Shown here: positions 26,267 through 34,600 of the stretch, piece by piece
Numbering within the stretch: position 1 is the first letter of the stretch
How the letters are laid out: every line of letters starts with the position of its first letter
Assembly: GCA_964560085.1 (NCBI GenBank)
Contig: CAZLKF010000003.1
Span: 1 to 64,000, forward strand
Reading direction: 5' to 3'
Length of the DNA: 64,000 bases
From: RUG11241 sp964560085
GTDB lineage: Bacteria > Bacillota_I > Bacilli_A > RF39 > UBA660
Position numbers and translations under genes: made by a program
The notes under the pieces: generated by a model
What the model saw: the letters and a program-made list of their open reading frames with translations, nothing else
Told to the model about the DNA's origin: nothing
The model's database searches: none

Positions 26267-28114
26267 CTATATACCACAAACAGCAAACGGCGTTTTTGAC
26301 AATGATTCTTTGATAATTAATTCAGGATCATATGTCTTTTTACTTCTTTTTTCACTGTTTGGATCATTTACTGCTATCAAACCATTAGCGTCTACACCTT
26401 TTAAAACAATATAATGAGCTCCAGTTGTAAACGTTTTAGGACCCATAAATGCAATGATTGGATATCCGCTTAATAATGTTGCCCTTATTCCATCAGCATC
26501 TAAATTTTTCCAAGTGCAAGTAACACCATACTTTTTAGCTGCTCTTGTTAAAGCCGCCTTGCCAAAACCAGCACCATGATAATAATTAATACTATTTAAC
26601 CATTCAAACAACGTTTGCGGTGTTTGCGTCATATCACCTGTTAAATAAGTAATTATCATTGAAACTGAAGTTGGTCCACATCCCGACTTCTTTACTGTTG
26701 CTGTTTTACCTTGCGTCCCATAAGGAATTGGTTCACGATAGTTTGTTTGAATTAATAAATTCATATTCATTATGCCATTGGTCATTGTCCCCACACTACT
26801 TGAAATGTCATTAACGCGACAGGTCATTGTCGTCATATTACCATATGAATCTTTCACTTGAGCAATCGCACTACTTGATTTTTTAGTAGTTATGTAAGAT
26901 GAATTTGCAATAAAGCCAGTTGAAATTCCATCTATGACATAATTGTAACCACTTAACCCACTTTTATCAGAAGCGCTGATAATGACCACTGTTTTTAATT
27001 TGTTTACATTAGCAACACAATTACCTGTTGGACCAGTAATATCAACATCATTAACATCAACTTCACGGACATTGACATTCCCATAAATATCATAGACAGC
27101 AAACTTATATATTCCATTTTCAACTATTTTATAATTAAGGCTAGTATTAGTATCTTGTTTACCGTTTGGTAAAATTGTATAAGAATAACCACTACCTGTT
27201 ATTTTCAATTGAATTGAAAAACCATCAGTTTGCTTTATTATTTTAGAATCAATAAGGATATCACTTTTTTGCTCAACAACGCGAACTGTTCGTGTCTTTG
27301 TTGTTGTTTTATTGTTGGAATTAGTAATACTATAAGTAACATTATAAGTGCCCAATTTGCCATTTTCAACGTTATTGCTGACAACTACTTGGCGAGTTAT
27401 TTTTCCATCCTTATAGTCGACTGCCCGATAACCGGGCTCTTTATATTTTTCATCACTGTCAAGAATCATAATGGAATTGCCAAGCAAAGTTAAGGTTGGT
27501 TTATCATCACTAGTTACTCCACTATTAGTGATTGACTTATCATAGGAAGTTACTATTACTTTACGGACAACAGTATCTTTTAATTTATCATCGGCATAAA
27601 TTTTGTAATTAATTGTATATATTCCTTGTTTATTTAAGACAGTACCTTCTGTTAAAACCTCAACATCTGCTTCAGTATAAAAACCCATTTCTTCATAGAT
27701 TTCATTTTTGTTCAAAATTGTGACAGGATCACCACTTAATGTTATGTATTTTTCACTATTATCAACCAATTTTGTTTCATAATCAAAACATTTTAAATAA
27801 GTTTGATATTTGTATTTGTTTTTATTTTTAGTAATAATAACACCACTAGCATTGCTGCACAGCTCCGCACCTTCAACTTCACCTAATAAACCTAAAGGAA
27901 TATAAGTTGTTTCACTTAATGATATATTATTTTCTTCAATATAGTTTTTTGCTAAATTAACAATATTTCTTTCAATATCTCCATAGGTTACAATAAAATT
28001 TCGAATTAAAAAATATATAGGAATAATTAAAAATATTACTATAAAATATTTCAAATAATGAAAAACTTTTTGTTTTTTTTCTTGAAATTCAATATCGCCT
28101 ATACTATCTAACAT
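26267..28114 (-). CDS. Anchored DUF5011 protein with C39-family peptidase domain (2)
   Basis: 615 aa, paralogous to the next gene downstream over the first ~430 residues (membrane helix about 22-42; AELCSNASGVIITK; DUF5011 repeats with TLTLLGNSIMILDSDEKYKEPGYRAVDY; YSYTILPNG; YKFAVYDIYGN). The C-terminal ~190 residues are a more typical peptidase C39-like (C39_2) domain: catalytic Cys in KKSGCGPTSVSMIITYL, His in TGAHYIVLKGVDANG and Asn/Asp in IAVNDPNS. The 15-nt gap and common strand make a two-gene unit with the paralogue, which has a different peptidase domain on the same scaffold. Confidence 0.82.
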   Translation of the reverse strand: MLDSIGDIEFQEKKQKVFHYLKYFIVIFLIIPIYFLIRNFIVTYGDIERNIVNLAKNYIEENNISLSETTYIPLGLLGEVEGAELCSNASGVIITKNKNKYKYQTYLKCFDYETKLVDNSEKYITLSGDPVTILNKNEIYEEMGFYTEADVEVLTEGTVLNKQGIYTINYKIYADDKLKDTVVRKVIVTSYDKSITNSGVTSDDKPTLTLLGNSIMILDSDEKYKEPGYRAVDYKDGKITRQVVVSNNVENGKLGTYNVTYSITNSNNKTTTKTRTVRVVEQKSDILIDSKIIKQTDGFSIQLKITGSGYSYTILPNGKQDTNTSLNYKIVENGIYKFAVYDIYGNVNVREVDVNDVDITGPTGNCVANVNKLKTVVIISASDKSGLSGYNYVIDGISTGFIANSSYITTKKSSSAIAQVKDSYGNMTTMTCRVNDISSSVGTMTNGIMNMNLLIQTNYREPIPYGTQGKTATVKKSGCGPTSVSMIITYLTGDMTQTPQTLFEWLNSINYYHGAGFGKAALTRAAKKYGVTCTWKNLDADGIRATLLSGYPIIAFMGPKTFTTGAHYIVLKGVDANGLIAVNDPNSEKRSKKTYDPELIIKESLSKTPFAVCGI

Positions 28115-28124
28115 AATTTCACCC

Positions 28125-28400
28125 TTAAACTTTTTTTAAAACGAAATACCTACAATCATATGCACAGTCTTCTTTGATATATTTTTCTTTATTTTTATAT
28201 GAATTAATATTATTATTCATTTTATTTGTTTTATCACAAAAACCTTTTAACCTTAATTTTCCATAAGCCCAATCACCAACTATATAATCATAATTATCAA
28301 AATAATCAGTTAATTTACTAGTAACTTCTGCAAGATCAAAAGCATCCTTATAATCTTCTATTAGTTCATATTGTTTATCATTTATTGAATATTTCTTCAT
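28125..28400 (-). CDS. yutD: YutD-like protein (DUF1027)
   Basis: 91 aa. The core FDLAEVTSKLTDYFDNYDYIVGDWAYGKLRLKGF matches the YutD/DUF1027 family, small Firmicutes proteins of unknown function. A CDYRCRYF-like end is present as CAYDCRYFVLKK. The RBS is AGGAGG. In Bacillus yutD lies close to yunB; here both flank the glycosyl-hydrolase-like gene, so the neighbourhood is conserved. Confidence 0.85.
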   Translation of the reverse strand: MKKYSINDKQYELIEDYKDAFDLAEVTSKLTDYFDNYDYIVGDWAYGKLRLKGFCDKTNKMNNNINSYKNKEKYIKEDCAYDCRYFVLKKV

Positions 28401-28409
28401 TTTTACCTC

Positions 28410-30068
28410 CTATAATGCATCAATTATACTCTCATATTTTGTTAGACTTGATGCTGAATTCCAAGTCATATAGCCACCAGTAGCACCAGATTCATTTAAG
28501 GCTCTTATTTGATCTGCTATTTTAGTCGAATCATAAATAGTTGCTGGTGTCTTAGTTGTATTGTATGCTTGAATCCAAGTTCTCACAATTGCTGGTGTTG
28601 GAACTTCTGCTTGTCTTTTCATCGCGAAACTCTTGCTCCAAGTATATAATAATTTATATGGATTAGTCCATACTGCTTCAGCAATTCCATACTGATGAAT
28701 ATTAAAGTGATCTGGATATGGCATAGCACTTATAACATCAACCACATTAGAAATTGCCCCCCAATATTGACCATAAGAATTAACATATTCGTGAGCACTT
28801 TCACCAAAAACATCAGCAGAAACATAAACGTTTTCTTGATGTATAACATCGGTTGCATACATTAGGAATGTCTGAATTGCTTGAATTTTAGATATTTGAT
28901 AAGTATTTTTCATATTTATCACACCATCTTTTTCTAATGAACTTGTTCCATCTGGAAATCTGACATAATCAAATTGAATTTCATTAAAACCAAACAATTC
29001 AATAGCTTCTAAAGCCAGCTTGATATTGTATTCCCACACATTTAAACTATAAGCACTTGGCCAATAAGCACCATTGTGCTTGTACAAATCACCATTTTTA
29101 TCAGTTATGGCATCAGCTATATTATCGGCTGCATAAAGTGAATCTTTAAATACTGAAATTCTGCCAATCACATAATAACCGTTTTCTTTTAATTTATCGA
29201 TATTCTTTTTATATTTATCAACACTAGAAATTGCATATTTATAGCTCTTAGGTGATAATTCACGAGCAATTTCTGATTGATAAGATAAAACAGAATCTTT
29301 TATATCAACTACAAATGAATTAACCTTACTATTTTTAGCTAATGTAATATATGCATCAACATTACTAGCTGCACTTCCGTTTAGATATAAAGCGGAAACT
29401 TTTTCTGGCATAACATTGTCTTTAAATTTTGGTTTCTCTCTTGGATAAAAATCTAATTCTCCAGCATTGCCACCATAGGTGCTTGTTCTTTTACTATGAA
29501 CCAAATAACTTCCTGAAGCATCATAATTTTCTAATGAAAGCTCTTTTGTATCGACTAAGTATTTATTATTAATATAACCTTCATTAGAATTATACTTCAC
29601 TTTATAATTTACAACATTTCCAGATTCATCTATTTCATCAAAACCAATGATATTCACTTTTGTACCCTTTTTTAAAATTGTGGAAATGTTAATATTATCA
29701 TCATACATTGTTGTTTGAGTTCTAACAAAAAGATTTTCTTTAGTAACAACATCATTTTTACTTTTAACTAAGGAAGCTTTTGTAACATAATAATTCTTAT
29801 TATCTATCTTTATTTTGACGTATTCATCATCTAAAGTTTCGCTATAAACTAAAATAGATTTCCCTCTATTTTCTTCATTCTGTTTTACATATTCATCATC
29901 ATATAAAACAATTTTATTAGTTTCACCTGCTAAATACATTGTCTCCATTTTAGGGTTAATCATATTGACAATTAGACTAATTCCTTTAACAAAAACAAAC
30001 AAAATTAATGAAACAACAATAATACAAATAATGATGCGATCATATCTTATTTTTACTTTTTTATTCAT
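28410..30068 (-). CDS. Putative glycoside hydrolase (DUF4015) with SH3-like N-domain
   Basis: 552 aa from ATG 30068 behind GGTGAAT. One N-terminal membrane helix (about 10-35), an SH3-like stretch (about 50-160; KENLFVRTQTTMYDDNINISTILKKGTKVNIIGF), then a TIM-barrel-like DUF4015 domain (about 210-552): VSALYLNGSAASNVDAYI, NSFVVDIKD, YVIGRISVFKD, YSLNVWEYNIKLALEAIELFGFNEIQFDYVRFPDG, VYVSADVFG and VRTWIQAYNTTKTP. Asp in QFDYVRFPDG and Asp in SADVFG are likely catalytic. Probably surface-exposed and acting on glycans; substrate unknown. Confidence 0.85.
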   Translation of the reverse strand: MNKKVKIRYDRIIICIIVVSLILFVFVKGISLIVNMINPKMETMYLAGETNKIVLYDDEYVKQNEENRGKSILVYSETLDDEYVKIKIDNKNYYVTKASLVKSKNDVVTKENLFVRTQTTMYDDNINISTILKKGTKVNIIGFDEIDESGNVVNYKVKYNSNEGYINNKYLVDTKELSLENYDASGSYLVHSKRTSTYGGNAGELDFYPREKPKFKDNVMPEKVSALYLNGSAASNVDAYITLAKNSKVNSFVVDIKDSVLSYQSEIARELSPKSYKYAISSVDKYKKNIDKLKENGYYVIGRISVFKDSLYAADNIADAITDKNGDLYKHNGAYWPSAYSLNVWEYNIKLALEAIELFGFNEIQFDYVRFPDGTSSLEKDGVINMKNTYQISKIQAIQTFLMYATDVIHQENVYVSADVFGESAHEYVNSYGQYWGAISNVVDVISAMPYPDHFNIHQYGIAEAVWTNPYKLLYTWSKSFAMKRQAEVPTPAIVRTWIQAYNTTKTPATIYDSTKIADQIRALNESGATGGYMTWNSASSLTKYESIIDAL

Positions 30069-30110
30069 ATTATTCACCATTTATAGTATATCACATTATG
30101 TTCTTTTATT

Positions 30111-30812
30111 CTATGAATTATTGTTTAAATAATAACTTGGAACTTTACCTTGAATTATTTTTAAAACAACTGGATATTCAACGATTGTACTTTCAACATT
30201 ACTGATAGTTGGTAATATTGCTTGTGTTACAACTTCAACATAGATGTATATTTTAAGCAAAGCATTATTTAAGCCATAATCTTTTAGTTCGGTTTTAATA
30301 TCCGTTCTAACATCACCTATTAAAGTTATTTTTAAAGGTATTTTGGGTCCAACATTAGCCAAAAAAGGACTACCGGTTAGGTATCCTAAAGGAACATACA
30401 GTATAACTCCTTTTTTTAAGTTCTGATAATTGTATTTACCTAATATGTTTGCACCTATACCATCTATATTTCCACTTTCAATAGCCCCAAAAATATTTTG
30501 AATTTTAAGAGTTAATTTAGCTAATTCTTTATTAACTTTTTTGGTATCAAAATTAACAGATAATACTTCATACTCATTTGTTTTAATCTCATAAAAATTC
30601 GAATCTTCTTCTAAATTACTTTCAATTATTGCTGTATTAATAATAAGAGTTGCTAATTTATTAGCTTCCATTTCGCTAAAATTAATTATTAGTGGTTTAA
30701 CATCCATATATTTTTTTATAGCAAAGAAAAAAATAATTATTATGATGATAAAAAACAAATAAATTTTTTTTGATTTCTTTTTTCGATATCGAAGATGCAT
30801 TCTTTTTTTCAT
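30111..30812 (-). CDS. yunB: Sporulation protein YunB
   Basis: 233 aa. A basic N-terminus and one long membrane helix (about 18-36) precede the YunB domain: ANKLATLIINTAIIESN, YEVLSVNFDTKKVNKELAKLTLKIQ, GVILYVPLGYLTGSPFLANVGPKIPLKI, GDVRTDIKTELKDYGLNNALLKIYIYVEV and IVEYPVVLKIIQGKVPSYY. YunB is made in the mother cell under SigE in Bacillus; its exact function is unclear. The RBS is AGGTGG. Confidence 0.92.
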   Translation of the reverse strand: MKKRMHLRYRKKKSKKIYLFFIIIIIIFFFAIKKYMDVKPLIINFSEMEANKLATLIINTAIIESNLEEDSNFYEIKTNEYEVLSVNFDTKKVNKELAKLTLKIQNIFGAIESGNIDGIGANILGKYNYQNLKKGVILYVPLGYLTGSPFLANVGPKIPLKITLIGDVRTDIKTELKDYGLNNALLKIYIYVEVVTQAILPTISNVESTIVEYPVVLKIIQGKVPSYYLNNNS

Positions 30813-30871
30813 AAATCCACCTATTAAAGTATATTTTTTTTATTTGGTTTAATACTAATTATGGTGAGATT

Positions 30872-31321
30872 ATGCGTATAAGAGATATTATGACAAAAGA
30901 TGTAATTGTATGTAAAGATAGTGATTCAATTAAAGATGCTGGTTTAATGATGTTAAATTATGATATTGGTTTCCTACCAGTTATCAGCAATAAAAAAATC
31001 ATGGGTGTTATAACCGATCGCGATATTGCAATTTATGGTATTGCTAATGACAATTTACTAGTTAAAGATTGTCTTCATAAATGTTTAATTGTCGTTAATG
31101 AAAATGATTCAATCAAAAAAGCTTTAGACATTATGACAAAATATAAAGTTAAAAGATTGATTGTCAAGAATAAAAAGAAAATGGTCGGGGTCATATCAAT
31201 ATCTGATATTTTAAATAATTATAATAAAAACAAATTAATTGTAGAAATGTTTAAAACAGTATATGCTATTAATAAAAATGATGATAAATTTATTTTACAC
31301 GTTGACGACTTTGAATTATAA
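30872..31321 (+). CDS. CBS domain-pair protein
   Basis: 149 aa made of two CBS motifs (RDIMTKDVIVCKDSDSIKDAGLMMLNYDIGFLPVISNKKIMGVITDRDIA and DCLHKCLIVVNENDSIKKALDIMTKYKVKRLIVKNKKKMVGVISISDIL, described over residues 4-55 and 68-118) with a short C-terminal tail. CBS pairs bind adenosyl nucleotides; proteins of this size are usually cytoplasmic sensors. No partner domain is present. GGTGAG serves as ribosome site. Confidence 0.9.
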   Translation: MRIRDIMTKDVIVCKDSDSIKDAGLMMLNYDIGFLPVISNKKIMGVITDRDIAIYGIANDNLLVKDCLHKCLIVVNENDSIKKALDIMTKYKVKRLIVKNKKKMVGVISISDILNNYNKNKLIVEMFKTVYAINKNDDKFILHVDDFEL

Positions 31322-31352
31322 AAAAATTGTAACTTGAGTGTTACAATTTTTT
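31321..31352 (+). terminator. Terminator after CBS gene
   Basis: AAATTGTAAC/GTTACAATTT hairpin with a six-base loop, ending in a seven-base T run on the plus strand. Confidence 0.87.
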
Positions 31353-31620
31353 TGTTTCTTCTATGCGACAATTACAGATAGTGAACATTCGTTGTATCAG
31401 TGACACTAAATGATGTAACTGCAAAATTAATCAATCTTTAAAGAAAATATATTTCAACTCTTGCTGGTCCATTTGTGCAAATATAAACTAACGATATATT
31501 TTAGAATTATAGTTTATCTAATCATAAGTTCACTTTTCAATTGCTATTTATATTACATTTATCATAATAATCACATTATATTATGATAAAGCATTTTTTA
31601 TTTAATTGTTAATCAAATGA
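31353..31620. other. Gene-free stretch with two inverted repeats
   Basis: No coding frame with a ribosome site is visible. It holds a perfect 12-bp inverted repeat (TTTATCATAATA at 31558-31569 and its complement at 31579-31590) followed on plus by a T-rich run, and a weaker 8-bp pair (ATAAACTA/TAGTTTAT near 31485-31516). It separates the convergent CBS gene and the giant surface-protein gene; no function assigned. Confidence 0.45.
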
Positions 31621-31625
31621 AAAAA

Positions 31626-31648
31626 GGTCAAAGATTTTATCCTTGACC
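31626..31648 (-). terminator. Terminator after giant surface-protein gene
   Basis: GGTCAA/TTGACC hairpin overlapping the stop codon, followed by six U on the minus strand. Confidence 0.8.
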
Positions 31649-34600
31649 ATATGTTGTACGTGTCGCTTTATTTTTGCAATTAGAATAGTTAGAAGTTCCG
31701 CATGAAGAACTATACCATGTATTATCACCCGTACTCCAAGAATTGCAACCACAATAGCCACAAGAAGCGCCACTACTATATCCTGAAGCCCATGTATAAC
31801 ACTTTGAATTACATGAATTCCAAGCACCCTCATCAATTTCACAATTAGTTTTAGTGTATAAAGGTAATACCGGTTCACCATAACAATGATTTTGACAATA
31901 ATGAAATCCTGAACTAGTGCAATAATTACACGTTTTACATTGAGAACAAGTCTGATGTTGATATTCTGTTCTACTAACTATATTTATACTACAATTGTTA
32001 GTTTTCCCCGTAGCATCTTTTATATAACCTTTATAATTGCCTGATGTCTCAATGGTTTTCGTCATTGTACTACTATAATTTATCCCATCCCATGAATATG
32101 CTATTCCACTTGTTTGAGATGGAACGATTGTTAATACTTTACTCGTATCATATCCTGCTGGGGTTGTTACTGTACATGTTGTAGATGAAGTGGCACTAAT
32201 GAATTTGCTTGGTGACAAGATATATGGATCGCTTGCAGTTCCACTTCCTCCAATAATTATTACTTCTTCCCTTAAATAAGTTACTGGTCTTATTTGCTTT
32301 GCAGTAGTAGAAGCTGCATATTGAATAGACCCGGCATTTGTACTCTCACAATTACTAGTTGTACATCCTACTGCTAGCCATCTTCTTATTCTTGTATCAC
32401 TATATTTTGTTATAAACCACGTTTCTGCTCCACCACTCGTTGGATAAACTAGCCAATTGTTTATATCGCACGTGAATTGCCCGCTTGTTTTGGTTGCTAT
32501 TTGTTCCCACGTTGTTGCTCCACTACAATTAGTACTTCCCAATAAAAAGTCATATACATTCATTAATCCAACATACGAATTATTGTTTTCTAATGTTGTT
32601 TTTTCCGCCGTTACTGTCTGCGTAATATTATATGATGTTGTATTGTAATAACTCATTTGTCCTATATAGAATTTAGTTGATTGAATTTGTCCTTTAGCCT
32701 GATCATTTAAAGTATTATAATAGGTTTCATTTAAATATGTTCTTATTGTTGATGTATTATAATTTAAACTGCTTGATGTTGAATGCCAAGCCATATTTCC
32801 AATAGTACTTGAATGAACAATTTTTATTCTGCCATCATATTCTATACCAATTATTCGATATAGTGTTCCTCCACTTGAACTATTTCCTGAATATGTTCCA
32901 TTGAATCTCACATAATTATTAGGATTAGCACCTCTATATATACATCTCGTCTCATCGATTGGGTCTCGATATAATCCATTGCCATTTCCACTTGTTGTAA
33001 CATATCCATCACACAAAAACTTGTCATACACAATCATTGTAGCCGTTTCAACTGTCGAATTGCCAGCAACATCTGCTGCTGTATATATAACTGAATAAGT
33101 CCCAACTCCAAGATTTGTAGCTGTTCCATAATTTGAGGTTACCCCAGTAGGTCCTGATAACCCGTCAGTTATTGTTACATAACTAGTAAGATTTGTTATT
33201 GAGTCTTTTTGAATATAAAATGGATTCTCTGGTATCGTTATTGTCGGTCCTGTCTTATCAACACGTATATAATATGGAATTGACCAACTTGATGAATTTC
33301 CTGCATTATCTATTGCAATAATGCACCAATCTTGATTTTGATTAGTAGCATATGTATAGCCACTACTCATTGCTATTTGATTAGCAGTCCCTGAACATCC
33401 CGGTGATAATTCATATTGTTTTATACCTGAGCCTCCAGTGTCAGTTGCATAGAAGTCTCCCCACCATACTGTTTGATTAGACCATGCTCCGTTTGTTATG
33501 ATTGATCCTGTTGAGCTACCAATTCTTATATTACTTGTTGGTGGATTTGGCGCCGATTTATCAACAAGAATATAATAAGGACTCGACCACCCAGAAGCAT
33601 TTGATGCATTATCGACTGCTCTTATACAAAATTGATAATTCGTGTTCTCTGAATAAAAATATTCTGACCACAAATCTGCCGATACATTTCCTGTACAATT
33701 ATACGAATATTGATACTTTTGAACTCCCGAGCCTCCAATATCCGTTGCATAGAAGTCTCCCCACCATACTGTTTGATTTGTCCAACTTCCATTTGTTATG
33801 ATTGTTCCTGCTGAACTTTCTAATCTTATATTACTTGTTGGCACACTTGGAGCAATTGTATCTATTATATAAACTTGATAATACCATCCATAACCATTGT
33901 CTGGTCCTTGAGTATGCTTATTCCCAGCCATATCAAATGCTTGAGTATAAACAACCCATGTTCCATCACTATCTAGATTTACACTATATGATGTTGCTGT
34001 TGTACCATCAGTTGACTTCGTGCCTATAAAACTTCCATCTTTAGCAACATGAACCATCATTCCACTATAATTTGTATCACTTGGGGTTACTGTTACTGTT
34101 TTAGCAGTGTTATATGTTCCACCTGCTACATTATAACTTATTGTTGGAGCTGTTGTATCAATTAAATAAGTTTGATAATACCAACCATACTCGTTTTCTG
34201 GATTTTGACTTTGTTTATTCCCAGCCACATCAAATGCTTGAGTATAAACAACCCACGTTCCATCACTATCTAAATTTACACTATATGATGCTGCTGTCGT
34301 ACCATCAGTTGATTTTCCAGTTTCTTTACTTCCATTTTTATAAACATGGACCATCATTCCATTATAATTTGCATCACTTGCTGTTACGATTACTGATTGG
34401 GTTGCATTGTATGTTCCCCCTGCTAAATTATACGATACTATTGGCAATGTTTGATCAATTATATATTCATACAACATCCATCCATAGCCGTTATTTGGAC
34501 TCTGATTTTGTAAATTACCCGCATTATCATATGCTTGAGCATATATTCGCCACATTCCAGGACTATCTAAATTGACTGTATATGTAGGAGAAGTTATGCC

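Noticed and set aside
33428..34470. Regular DNA repeats considered as a CRISPR array
   Set aside because: The ~300-bp units lie in frame within a coding gene and there are no short direct repeats with unique spacers or cas genes.
33502..34575. Three long plus-strand frames rich in Leu, Tyr and His
   Set aside because: They are antisense shadows of the repeats in the giant surface-protein gene.
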